The position numbers and the translations under genes were made by a program. The notes under the pieces are model-generated. The model was not told the DNA's origin. It did not search any database and saw nothing but the letters and a program-made list of their open reading frames with translations. Of a stretch of DNA of 63,617 bases, positions 44,837-52,925 are shown piece by piece. Origin of the DNA: an uncultured Bacteroidales bacterium (GTDB lineage: Bacteria > Bacteroidota > Bacteroidia > Bacteroidales > Bacteroidaceae); contig CADCLN010000012.1 in the NCBI GenBank assembly GCA_902802265.1, forward strand, positions 1 to 63,617, in the 5' to 3' direction. Each line of letters begins with the position of its first letter. Positions within the stretch are counted from its first letter, which is position 1.

Positions 44837-46318
44837 TTATTGATTCAACAAGTCCAGAAGGGGTTGGACACCAACGCCCTCGGTGCGGCGATAGATCAGA
44901 CGTCCGTCGGCATCGAAGAGCAGGAGAAACTCGTCGTCGTCCTCGGCGTGAAAGCGTCGGCACAGTTCTTCGTATTGATAGCCCATCAGGAAGTAGTGGT
45001 CGCCTTCCCATTGGTGGACATGCTGGCGAAAGCGCTTCTCTTCAGCACCCAGTCCGCCGCAGAGGTACACCAGCTGGGCTTTATCCTTGCACTGGCGGCG
45101 CAGCCAGTCGTATGCGCTGTGGTCGTGCAACTGGATAAATGTCTCGCCCAAAACCGCCGTGAGCCGTCCACGATACTTCTGCAACAGGGCAGGCATGATG
45201 CTGTCGCCCTCCAGGGATCGGTCCAGCAGACAGATTTCGCCTTTGTCGGGCTGCGTCCGCAAAGAATCGAGACGCGCCTCTTCCTGCTGATTCATCTCGA
45301 CAATCGCCTCGTAATATTCGGGCAGCAGTTCTTTTACGGTCTCCAACTGACGAGGATAGAGCGGAGCTTGCTTGATACGGCTTGCCCAGCAGCATGCTTG
45401 GTAATAGCGTTCTACAGCCTCTGTTGCTTGGAATACATCTGTGCGATGAACAAATTGGGCATATCTATCGTAGAACCTTTCAAGGTCTTCAAGTTCGCTG
45501 GAATAGAACACCGTGTTGTCTGCCAAAGGCTGCAACTCGGCAAAGTGCTTGTAAACCTCCATGTAGTCCTCTTCGCTGAAAAGCTGGTCGTTCTTTTGTC
45601 TCCATCGATAATAGTAATTGCTCGCACTCGAAACCATACGGTTAGCCGCCTCGCACTTCCATATTGACTTGAACTCCGTGCAGAGCCGCCTGTCGCGGTT
45701 CATTTCCGCCAGCACCTCTTGGTACCTTCGCAGTAGGCTGTCGGCAAAGAGCGTGGGCGGAATGTTCCCAAAGCTGTCGGGATGAACGTCGTAGATGTCG
45801 CGGCACTGAGGGGTCAGCACGTACATGGGATTGAACTGCTCCTTGTACAGCGTCAGGTTTTCGTCCAGATGGGCAAAGCCTGCTGTGTCGTGGAAAATCA
45901 GTTTTTTCTTCTTCACATCACAGGTGCAGGTGACCGTCGCTCCAGGCACAAGGATGAGCCGCAGGGTCTGTAGGAGACTGTCTTTGCTAATGCAATAGAA
46001 TTCCACCGAACTGGTGATGCCGACGGGCACCTGCAATTCGTAGGTGCAGGCGTTTTTCTGCTGCTGGGTCAATGGCAAATGTTTTGCGCTCACCCTTTTC
46101 ATGCTAACTCCGCTTAGGAGCGACTCACCAAAAGTGGAGATGCTGACAGAGTCCGTCTCTGTTACATTCTTCAGGACGATACGTACCGTTGCGAGGTCTT
46201 TACTGATGACTGGCGGCGGCAGAACACCTTTCTGCTGCGCCGAGGCAAGAGTCGTCAGGGCAAGTAGTGCCCATGCCAACAGGATTTTAAGAAATGTCTT
46301 CATTGTCTGGATTTTCAT
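44837..46318 (-). CDS. degenerate TlpA-like protein without the CxxC active site
   Basis: The start is the ATG at 46318 or at 46303; the second opens directly with the signal peptide MKTFLKILLAWALLALTTLASAQ. The product of about 490 residues has the same layout as its neighbours. The end aligns with them (LLQKYRGRLTAVLGETFIQLHDH where relatives have LLDLWATWCGPC; GDHYFLMGYQYEELC as in GDHYYLTKDQYNWIL), yet the CxxC pair and the cis-Pro loop are gone. It may be a binding or structural member of the set and not a redox enzyme. The gene is otherwise intact. Confidence 0.8.
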   Translation of the reverse strand: MKIQTMKTFLKILLAWALLALTTLASAQQKGVLPPPVISKDLATVRIVLKNVTETDSVSISTFGESLLSGVSMKRVSAKHLPLTQQQKNACTYELQVPVGITSSVEFYCISKDSLLQTLRLILVPGATVTCTCDVKKKKLIFHDTAGFAHLDENLTLYKEQFNPMYVLTPQCRDIYDVHPDSFGNIPPTLFADSLLRRYQEVLAEMNRDRRLCTEFKSIWKCEAANRMVSSASNYYYRWRQKNDQLFSEEDYMEVYKHFAELQPLADNTVFYSSELEDLERFYDRYAQFVHRTDVFQATEAVERYYQACCWASRIKQAPLYPRQLETVKELLPEYYEAIVEMNQQEEARLDSLRTQPDKGEICLLDRSLEGDSIMPALLQKYRGRLTAVLGETFIQLHDHSAYDWLRRQCKDKAQLVYLCGGLGAEEKRFRQHVHQWEGDHYFLMGYQYEELCRRFHAEDDDEFLLLFDADGRLIYRRTEGVGVQPLLDLLNQ

Positions 46319-46409
46319 TTTAAAAGAAGTAACCACGCAGAACTTCACAGCCCCGCGTGGGGTTAACCGGTTCGCGATGTTGTATCAAAAATTTTACTAA
46401 CCTGTTTGT

Positions 46410-47123
46410 TTATTCTACCACTTTAACTTCTTGGTACTTGGTGATGTATTGATTGGCTTGCAGTCTGAACACAGGCACGCTGTAGAGTTTGATACCACCG
46501 CCCCAGCCAGGGGCGTTTTTCACTTTGTCGGTGACGTCGCTCTCCACGATGTCTATGATGGTACAGCTTGGCGGCAGGGGTGGAAAGATGCTGACTGTGC
46601 AGTTGTGCTGCCCTGGCATACCATTGATGAAGTAGCTCACGTCCAACGGAAAGGGTGAATGACTGACTACAAAATACTTCTTGCCCGTCTTCACGTCGCG
46701 GATGTATGTGTCAGACTTCAGCTGATAGTAGTGTCTGCCCCAATGCTGTTCCGTCACTTCTGCCAGATAGGTAGCATCCTTCGTACACCAAAGAGCCACG
46801 CGGTCTATCGTGCGGTCGGACACAGGTTCGGCTACAGTATGTACGTTGGTATAGACAGGGAACGTCCCTGAATCGGTGGGGTCGTAGTGGGTGGCAGGTT
46901 GCACCAGTTCGGCAGAGTGGATATGCTGAGGAGGTGCTGGGTCGTAAAAGAGCAGACCCCCTCCCCGCCCCTCCCCCTCTATGGGGAGGGAAGCTTTCTG
47001 GTTGTTTAGGCTCTTCATGCTTATCTCCTTGCCATCGAGGATGTAGTAGTTCTTTACTACGGTGCAAGAAGCACAGAGAACGCAGAGGAGACAAAGCACA
47101 CAGAGCAAATGTATTCGTTTCAT
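46410..47123 (-). CDS. lipoprotein of unknown function with an inserted repeat
   Basis: The start is the ATG at 47123, which gives a lipoprotein signal (MKRIHLLCVLCLLCVLCASC, lipobox LCASC). The product is about 237 residues. Its C-terminal half is beta-rich (GRHYYQLKSDTYIRDVKTGKKYFVV...CTVSIFPPLPPSCTIIDIVESD). Residues about 42-57 (SLPIEGEGRGGGLLF) are encoded by a GC-rich palindromic repeat and look like an in-frame insertion. The C-terminal half resembles the end of the M56 gene product just upstream (YHLGSHDNTCIVDVEHGVYYR..., FPPMPDDVEHIRIFG), so the two may share a domain. It starts 35 bp after that gene. Confidence 0.65.
   Translation of the reverse strand: MKRIHLLCVLCLLCVLCASCTVVKNYYILDGKEISMKSLNNQKASLPIEGEGRGGGLLFYDPAPPQHIHSAELVQPATHYDPTDSGTFPVYTNVHTVAEPVSDRTIDRVALWCTKDATYLAEVTEQHWGRHYYQLKSDTYIRDVKTGKKYFVVSHSPFPLDVSYFINGMPGQHNCTVSIFPPLPPSCTIIDIVESDVTDKVKNAPGWGGGIKLYSVPVFRLQANQYITKYQEVKVVE
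46963..46995. repeat. GC-rich palindromic repeat inside the lipoprotein gene
   Basis: AGACCCCCTCC, CCCCTCCCCCTCTATGGGGA and GGG form a pattern close to the palindromic repeats at 44731-44763 and 55466-55498. It keeps the reading frame of the lipoprotein. Confidence 0.6.
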
Positions 47124-47158
47124 GCAATCGTAAATAGTAAATCGTCCAATAATAAATG

Positions 47159-48643
47159 TCATTTCTCTTCAATGTCTTTCATTCTGAACTGTTGTCCGCG
47201 CAGGTTCCAATGGCCTACGCCGAAGATGCGGATGTGCTCCACGTCGTCGGGCATAGGCGGAAAGACAATGCTCAAGGCTATGGTCTTGCCCTTCATGTCC
47301 TTTACGTGGAAGTCCTTCTCCCAAGCATCGGAGGGTACCGCTCCACGGGCACGGTAGTACACACCGTGCTCCACATCCACAATGCAGGTATTGTCATGGC
47401 TGCCCAAATGATAAACTTCGTCGTCGCTTTCGGGCGTAGCCACACAGACCAGGTATGTAGCCTCAGCCGTGCGCCTGATGTAGTAGCCGTTGTAAGTGAT
47501 GCGCTTAGAAGTGTTGAGGGGAAAAGAAGAAGCAGGACCCTCTTCCCGTCCTTCCTCCGTCGTGGAGGGGGAAACCTCGGACGGTATGTCATCGGCAGCG
47601 TCACTGGCAGTTTCGGCTGGCTGCGGTTCAGTCTCTTCCTCTGCCGACACAGCTTCTGCCCTGGTCACATTGCTTTCTTCCTTCGCCATTGCCACACTTT
47701 CCGCCCGCCCAGGAAGGGCTGGGGAAATCACCTTCACCACCACTTCGCGGTCTCCCACCTTGATGGTAAACGAACACAGCAGCAGCAGGAAAAGGACCGC
47801 GAAAACACCATGCCCCAGTCGTCCCAATGTGCCCCACGAACCGCGGCGCATCTCGACAAAGCGACGACGAACCAACGAACCGGAAAATCCGTTGCAAGCG
47901 ACGCTGCTGTCCTTAAGCGTATATTCCACCAACAGGCTCTGGTACGCCATGATATCCACACCGCTGAGTGCCACCTCGTGGTCAGCCTCAAATTCATGCA
48001 CACTGCGCAACTCGTTCCGGTTCAGCCACAGCACAGGATTGAACCACAGCAGCCGCGTCAGCAATTCTATCAGCCACACATCCACATAATGACGGTGGCG
48101 CACATGACTCTGTTCGTGGCGCAGAATATAGTCCTCTGCCCGTGCCGTCATCCCTTGTGGCAGGAAGATGGTGTCCCTGAAGGAGAAGGGCGTATCCACG
48201 CTCGACAGGTGCACCACCCTGAAACCATCCACCAGGGGCAAAGCCTCCACCTGTTCGCGCAGGCGACACATCTTTAATAAATTGAAGAGTGCGACCAACA
48301 GCAGCAAAAAGGAAACAAAGGCAATGCTCAAGCAAATGTAAACCTCATAGTGCTGCCCATCGACGTAGGTAGCCGTCACAGCCTTTACGGCCTGCAATGT
48401 GGAGGGTATTTCTGTAGTCAGACCGATGTTTACGTCCTCAGCCTCCACCTCCACAACGGTGGGCGACGGACGCCAGACTTCGTAGCGCGGGATGCTCATC
48501 ATCAAACTGACAACGGGCACCAACAACAGATACAGACGTATTTGCCTGTAGGATGCGCGTCCGCGCAGCACACCCCAGTAAAGGGCCAATAGCATCAGCG
48601 ATGCAGCCACAAATTTTCCGTAGAAAAACAAGATTGTTGTCAT
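47159..48643 (-). CDS. BlaR1/M56-type membrane metalloprotease
   Basis: The 494-residue product has four hydrophobic segments (about 5-25, 35-50, 100-122, 270-290), the zinc motif HEQSH at about 176-180, and HEFEADHEVALSG, as in BlaR1/M56 sensors. A long acidic periplasmic segment follows, then a beta-rich domain (NGYYIRRTAEATYLVCVATPESDDEVYHLGSHDNT...VFPPMPDDVEHIRIFGVGHWNL) that resembles the end of the next lipoprotein. No penicillin-binding sensor is present. It is coupled to the BlaI gene by an ATGA overlap, so repressor cleavage on signal is likely. Confidence 0.9.
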   Translation of the reverse strand: MTTILFFYGKFVAASLMLLALYWGVLRGRASYRQIRLYLLLVPVVSLMMSIPRYEVWRPSPTVVEVEAEDVNIGLTTEIPSTLQAVKAVTATYVDGQHYEVYICLSIAFVSFLLLLVALFNLLKMCRLREQVEALPLVDGFRVVHLSSVDTPFSFRDTIFLPQGMTARAEDYILRHEQSHVRHRHYVDVWLIELLTRLLWFNPVLWLNRNELRSVHEFEADHEVALSGVDIMAYQSLLVEYTLKDSSVACNGFSGSLVRRRFVEMRRGSWGTLGRLGHGVFAVLFLLLLCSFTIKVGDREVVVKVISPALPGRAESVAMAKEESNVTRAEAVSAEEETEPQPAETASDAADDIPSEVSPSTTEEGREEGPASSFPLNTSKRITYNGYYIRRTAEATYLVCVATPESDDEVYHLGSHDNTCIVDVEHGVYYRARGAVPSDAWEKDFHVKDMKGKTIALSIVFPPMPDDVEHIRIFGVGHWNLRGQQFRMKDIEEK

Positions 48644-49011
48644 TGTGCCATCTCCTTTAATATTTTCTCCATTTCCGCTTTACTGATTTTCTCATGCTTG
48701 GCAAAGAACGAGAGGAAAGCACTCAGCGACCCCTTGAACAGCGTGTTTGTCGTCTCCTCCATCCATCCTGCCAGATACTCCTCGCGCAGCATCACGGGGC
48801 GATACACATTGGTCTTGCCCTGCCTGTCGAAAGTGACAACCCCCTTGCGTGTAAGCACCTGCATCACGGTGAGCGTCGTGGTGTAGGCCGGTTTCGGTTC
48901 AGGCAGACTCGCCTGCAATTCGTTCACGGTCGCCTGCCCCTTGTCCCACAGGATGTTCATCAAGTGCAGTTCTGCCCGTGTCAGCGATTTGTTTTTCGTG
49001 TCGAAATTCAT
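48640..49011 (-). CDS. BlaI/MecI-family repressor
   Basis: The 123-residue product (MNFDTKNKSLTRAELHLMNILWDKGQATVNELQASLPEPKPAYTTTLTVMQVLTRKGVVTFDRQGKTNVYRPVML...) is a BlaI winged-helix repressor. It shares ATGA with the M56 gene. Its promoter at 49152-49183 carries a CTACT-N5-AGTAG palindrome over the -7 box, and more such half sites lie around it, so autoregulation is likely. Confidence 0.94.
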   Translation of the reverse strand: MNFDTKNKSLTRAELHLMNILWDKGQATVNELQASLPEPKPAYTTTLTVMQVLTRKGVVTFDRQGKTNVYRPVMLREEYLAGWMEETTNTLFKGSLSAFLSFFAKHEKISKAEMEKILKEMAQ

Positions 49012-49119
49012 AGTTGTACGTTTTTATATTTAGAAAGAGAAAAAAATCGTCCAATTTGTTGTTCAGAAAAATTCGTCCAATTGACTTCGTCGAGCTAAAG
49101 GTTCGTTAAATTCGTAGTC

Positions 49120-49260
49120 TAAAAAAATACGTAGTTTTCAAAAATCTACTGCAAAAGTAGTAGTTCTGCTCCGACCGCACAAAACTTTTCATAGTAGTTG
49201 ACAAAAATCTTGGCAGATTTAAAGTAGTTTAAGTGTTCTACTATAAAAGTCGTAGAAAAG
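49120..49260. promoter_or_regulatory. promoter and clustered CTACT/AGTAG sites of the second blaI operon
   Basis: On the minus strand TTTG (49183-49180), 20 bases, TACTTTTG (49159-49152) is a complete Bacteroidetes promoter. The palindrome CTACT-GCAAA-AGTAG (49146-49160) lies over its -7 box. Further AGTAG/CTACT or TAGT/ACTA pairs occur near 49130, 49193 and 49224-49245 (AGTAG...CTACT). These resemble BlaI/MecI operators, which typically have TAC/GTA-type arms. Confidence 0.75.
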
Positions 49261-49294
49261 CGCAGGAAAGAAAAAAGGCTTCCCGAAGGAAGCA

Positions 49295-50563
49295 CTATAA
49301 ACTGTCGGCAGGGCAAGCGCTGGAGTCGGGATCAAGTTCCCCAGGAAAACCCGCAACGGTGTCCGTATCGGTGGAGTCCGTATCGTTCCAGTCGTATTGC
49401 ACGTGTACATGCGTGCGCTGATAACGATTCATAAAGTCGAAGAACCTTGCGCCGTTGTTGAAAAGCGTCAGCAGCAGCATGACCAGAGAGACAATCCAGA
49501 TGATGATGACCGTCACCTTGCTGGAGGCAGACATGTGTGCCGTGTGCGTGAAAAGCCTGCGGATGATGAGAAAGAGCGGAATGCCCAGCGTCAGGGCTCC
49601 AAACAGGATGAGGAACCAGATGTTTGTGGAATTGTTCTGAACAAATTCGGGCACGCCTTGCAGATTGTTGTCGAACACGTCGAAAGGCAGTATGTGTTTC
49701 ACGAAACCACCCATCACACTGGTTGCCAACAAAACAAACAACAAGAAGAACAGAATCAAGACGCCAAACGGAAGCAGGAGCAAACCCAACGCGACTGCGA
49801 AGACCACCTTCAGAAGGGTGTTTCCGCTGGAAGGCTGAGGGGAATTCTGCTGCGCCGCCACTGAGGAGGTATCCATCAGAATCTGTGCGTTCAACGTCTG
49901 CGGGTTCACTTCCTGCCCTTTCATGCGCAAACGGTCTTCGGGCGAGAGTGCTTCGGGGATGATAATCCACAAAAGAACGTAGAGAAGGATGGGGAGGAAA
50001 GCAAAGACATCCATGCTCCACAGCAGCAGGAACAAAGCCACCGTGCCCAGTCGCCACCACAGCGGGTCGCCCGTGTCGAAGTATTGAGCCAAGCCCGACA
50101 GCACACCACCCAGAAGCTTGTTCTGCGAATCGCGGTAAAGATGACGCCCTTTGATGCGTGCCTTCATTCGGTCAAGGATGCTTTCCGAATGCTCTTCCGT
50201 CCGGTTGTAATGGAAGCCAGCGTCAGCCTCCGTCTGTGTCGTGCGTTCCGACGAATTGTCTGCCGCGTTGTGGGCAGCGTTTTCCCCGATGGATTCGTCA
50301 GGATTCTCGATTTCATCGGGATTACCTATCTTCGCGATGATGTCCTTAATCGTCTCGATGTTCACCGCTTCCATACCCTCCTGCTTGCGTTGCCACAGCA
50401 GTTCGGCGACGCGATGCTCGATGTCGTCGGCTATTTCCTCGCCGCCCTGCTGACGGGCAAAGTAACTCTTCATACTGGTGAGGTACCGCTCCAGGAGTGA
50501 GTAGGCGTCCTCGTCGATGGCATACAGCGTGCCAAACAGATTGATGCTAATGTTCTTTTTCAT
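49295..50563 (-). CDS. PspC-domain membrane protein
   Basis: The 422-residue product has an N-terminal cytosolic part (MKKNISINLFGTLYAIDEDAYSLLERYLTSMKSYFARQQGG...) and a PspC-like segment at about 140-205 (LYRDSQNKLLGGVLSGLAQYFDTGDPLWWRLGTVALFLL...LLWIIIPEA), then several transmembrane helices and an Asp/Ser-rich acidic end. PspC proteins belong to envelope-stress responses. The gene follows padR by 21 bp, so PadR likely controls it. It ends in TAG. Confidence 0.88.
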   Translation of the reverse strand: MKKNISINLFGTLYAIDEDAYSLLERYLTSMKSYFARQQGGEEIADDIEHRVAELLWQRKQEGMEAVNIETIKDIIAKIGNPDEIENPDESIGENAAHNAADNSSERTTQTEADAGFHYNRTEEHSESILDRMKARIKGRHLYRDSQNKLLGGVLSGLAQYFDTGDPLWWRLGTVALFLLLWSMDVFAFLPILLYVLLWIIIPEALSPEDRLRMKGQEVNPQTLNAQILMDTSSVAAQQNSPQPSSGNTLLKVVFAVALGLLLLPFGVLILFFLLFVLLATSVMGGFVKHILPFDVFDNNLQGVPEFVQNNSTNIWFLILFGALTLGIPLFLIIRRLFTHTAHMSASSKVTVIIIWIVSLVMLLLTLFNNGARFFDFMNRYQRTHVHVQYDWNDTDSTDTDTVAGFPGELDPDSSACPADSL

Positions 50564-50584
50564 AATGTTTATGCGTGTTTAAAT

Positions 50585-50935
50585 TCAAATTTCTGCTTCG
50601 CTGGCAGGTCTGCCCGTCTTCAATATCGCTACGGTGCGTGTCAGCTGCTTCCAACTTTCGTCCAACTGGCGAAGGGCTTCTTCGCCGTCGAGGGTGAGAG
50701 CATAATACTTGCGCGGTGGACCCTGTGTGCTCTCCTTCCATTCATATTTCAGGAGTTTGTCGTTCTTCAGCCGCGTCAGCAAGGGATAAAGCGTGCCTTC
50801 CACCACAATCATCTCCGCCTCTTTCAGTTGCGTGATGATGTCGTTGGCGTAGCTCGGCTGACGGTGAATCAGCAACAGAATGCAGTATTCCAACATTCCC
50901 TTCCGCATCTGGGATTTGTTATTTTCCAAGTTCAT
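50585..50935 (-). CDS. PadR-family transcriptional regulator
   Basis: The 116-residue product (MNLENNKSQMRKGMLEYCILLLIHRQPSYANDIITQLKEAEMIVVEGTLYPLLTRLKNDKLLKYEWKESTQGPPRKYYALT...) is a PadR-type winged helix with the conserved EGTLYPLLTRL motif and GPPRKYYALT wing. It probably represses its own gene and pspC through the palindrome at 50996-51014. Confidence 0.94.
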   Translation of the reverse strand: MNLENNKSQMRKGMLEYCILLLIHRQPSYANDIITQLKEAEMIVVEGTLYPLLTRLKNDKLLKYEWKESTQGPPRKYYALTLDGEEALRQLDESWKQLTRTVAILKTGRPASEAEI

Positions 50936-50974
50936 TTCAGTCTCCTTTCTTTAACGTAGTACTGTTTTTCGCTG

Positions 50975-51014
50975 CAAAACTATGCAATATTTTATTACTA
51001 TGCAATACATAGTA
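50975..51014 (-). promoter_or_regulatory. padR promoter with operator palindrome
   Basis: The minus strand reads ATTG (TTG at 51005-51003), 20 bases, TAGTTTTG (50982-50975). The palindrome TACTATG-CAATA-CATAGTA (50996-51014) covers the -33 element. A PadR-type repressor would be well placed there to block its own transcription. Confidence 0.72.
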
Positions 51015-51150
51015 GTGTATTTAACATTGTTTTAACAGTTTTAGCCCTGTTTCGCCCCTGAAACAGTCCATTCTGCCCTACCCCACTGTTCTTTGTTCCC
51101 TCAGCGGCATTGCACTACAAACTTACCCCAACCACACACTTTTCTTGTCA

Positions 51151-51291
51151 ACACTCAACTGAAAACTTGTTCACACTACGAAACAAAGTTAGAATCAAAG
51201 TGTGATTTGTAAGAATCACGTCATGATTTGTAAGAATCAAAGTGCGATTTATAGAATGGTTCGCAGTGTGAACAAGTTTTCAGTTGAGTGT
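51151..51291. repeat. 141-bp element: 32-bp inverted repeats around three 21-bp palindromes
   Basis: The outer arms (51151-51182 and 51260-51291) are inverted repeats with one mismatch in 32 bp; the outer 27 bp are perfect. Between them, three contiguous 21-bp units (51191-51211, 51212-51232, 51233-51253) of the form AGAATCA-N5-TGATTTGTA each contain a palindrome. The element lies between the 3' end of the MBOAT gene and the padR promoter. It resembles a REP/BIME-like or MITE-like element. Confidence 0.85.
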
Positions 51292-51324
51292 CGAGAACTT
51301 TGAAAAGGAGGCAAAGCAAGTTTG

Positions 51325-51356
51325 CACCCCACTCTCGCGGCGGCAAGAATGGGGTG
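51325..51356 (-). terminator. hairpin after the MBOAT gene
   Basis: CACCCCATTCT and AGAGTGGGGTG (minus strand) pair over 10 of 11 positions, 31 bp after the MBOAT stop. No U-rich tail follows, so it may act only as a stabilising stem. Confidence 0.45.
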
Positions 51357-51386
51357 TCAATGGGTTAAGACAGGGAACAAAAGTCC

Positions 51387-52913
51387 TTAGAACTGGAAAT
51401 AAATGAAGGGCTGAACGTCGGCGGACTTGACTTGGATAACTACCCAGATGACAAGGACAATCAGCAGGGCCTGGAGGGGAAGGGGCAGGCGGGTGACGAT
51501 GTGCTTGGTGCCATTGCTCCAGGACTGGGGCAGGAAGTGGAGGACGTAGCCCAGCAGCAGGAGGAAGGCTACACCGGCGTAGGAGGTAATCCACTGCACG
51601 AGGACATCGGCATGGAAGTTGGTGAAGATTTGCACAAAGACGTCGCGGGCAATCTGGAAGTCGCTGGCACGGAAAAGTACCCAGCAGGCGGCGACGAGAT
51701 GAAAGGTCAGAAGCCGAGACCAGAATTTTCCCCAGAATGAAGAAGTGGGCTGCTGGAGGGGTTCGTCTGGATGGGGCTTGCGAAGGAAACGCAATGGGCT
51801 GTGGCCAGGGAAGAGGCCATAGTAAATTTTGTCCAAAGCAAGGAGCACGCCGTGAATACCGCCCCAGAGGACGAAATTGAGGGATGCGCCGTGCCAGAGT
51901 CCACCGAGCAGCATGGTGATGAGCAGATTGACGTACTGACGGAACTTGCCGTGACGGTTTCCGCCAAGGCTGATGTAGAGGTAGTCCTTCAGCCAGGAAG
52001 AGAGGCTGATGTGCCAACGCCGCCAGAACTCTGTGATGCTGGCAGATTTGTAGGGGGCATTGAAGTTCTGCGGAAAGCGGAATCCGAGCAGCAGGGCTAT
52101 ACCGATGGCCATGTCGGAGTAGCCCGAAAAGTCGCAATAGATTTGAAGTGTGTAGCCATAGACCCCAAGCAGGTTCTCCAGACCTGAGTATAAGGTGGGC
52201 TGGTCGAAGATGCGCTCCACAAAGTTTACTGAGATGTAGTCGCTGATAATGGCTTTCTTGAACAGACCGGACAGAATCAGGAAGATGCCCTCGCCGAACA
52301 TCTGGTTGGTCACCACAAGGGGCTGGTGAATCTGAGGCAGAAAGTCGCGGGCACGGACTATGGGACCAGCCACAAGCTGCGGAAAGAAGCTGACGTAGAA
52401 GGCATAGTCCAGAAAACGGCTGAGGGGCCGGATGTTGCCGCGATAGACATCGATGGTGTAGCTGAGACTCTGGAAGGTGAAGAAGCTGACACCCACCGGC
52501 AGGAAGATGTCAAGGTGGTGCCAGTCGGCGAAAAACATTTCGCCCAGGAAGTTGGTGTACTTGAAGTAACCCAGCAGACTGAGGTCTATCAGCAGGGAGA
52601 GTGCTACCAGGATGCGGGCAGCAAGGCTTTTCGACTCGCATTGGCTGAGGGCTCGCGCCAGGTGGAAGTCGGTGAAGGTGACGAGCGCCAGCAGTCCGAA
52701 GTAGAAGCCGCTGCTTTTGTAGTAGAAGTAGTAGCTAAAGAGGGTGACGAAAAGAATGCGCGGCGTGTCGGTTTTGGCACGGGTGGAAAGTTGCCAATAG
52801 ACGAATGTGAACCCCAGAAAAAGCCACAGGAAGATGCCTGTGGAAAAAATCATGGGATTGGCAGGGTCGTATGCGAGTATGCTGAGTAAGCGTGAAAAGT
52901 CGATGTCAAACAC
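51387..52913 (-). CDS. MBOAT-family membrane O-acyltransferase
   Basis: The likely start is the GTG at 52913 (VFDIDFSRLLSILAYDPANPMIFSTGIFLWL...); an ATG at 52853 is possible. Upstream codons run through heptamer repeats. The 508-residue product has about ten transmembrane helices and MBOAT/AlgI-DltB motifs: PVGVSFFTFQSLSYTIDVYRG, FFPQLVAGPIVRARDFLPQ, CDFSGYSDMAIGIALLLG, and the catalytic WHGASLNFVLWGGIHG. These enzymes pass acetyl groups across the membrane to a secreted acceptor. The two SGNH genes upstream are the usual periplasmic partners. Confidence 0.92.
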   Translation of the reverse strand: MFDIDFSRLLSILAYDPANPMIFSTGIFLWLFLGFTFVYWQLSTRAKTDTPRILFVTLFSYYFYYKSSGFYFGLLALVTFTDFHLARALSQCESKSLAARILVALSLLIDLSLLGYFKYTNFLGEMFFADWHHLDIFLPVGVSFFTFQSLSYTIDVYRGNIRPLSRFLDYAFYVSFFPQLVAGPIVRARDFLPQIHQPLVVTNQMFGEGIFLILSGLFKKAIISDYISVNFVERIFDQPTLYSGLENLLGVYGYTLQIYCDFSGYSDMAIGIALLLGFRFPQNFNAPYKSASITEFWRRWHISLSSWLKDYLYISLGGNRHGKFRQYVNLLITMLLGGLWHGASLNFVLWGGIHGVLLALDKIYYGLFPGHSPLRFLRKPHPDEPLQQPTSSFWGKFWSRLLTFHLVAACWVLFRASDFQIARDVFVQIFTNFHADVLVQWITSYAGVAFLLLLGYVLHFLPQSWSNGTKHIVTRLPLPLQALLIVLVIWVVIQVKSADVQPFIYFQF

Positions 52914-52925
52914 AGGGGTAATTAA

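Larger units (their letters stand above)
50936..51386. other. 451-bp intergenic region between padR and the MBOAT gene
   Basis: No gene is seen. The region holds the padR promoter and palindrome at its left end, the inverted-repeat element at 51151-51291, and a hairpin at 51325-51356 that may end the MBOAT transcript. The short frames that cover it do not look coding. Confidence 0.7.

Noticed and set aside
30230-49011. Beta-lactam resistance locus
   Set aside because: BlaI and M56 proteins are present, but there is no beta-lactamase or penicillin-binding sensor domain.
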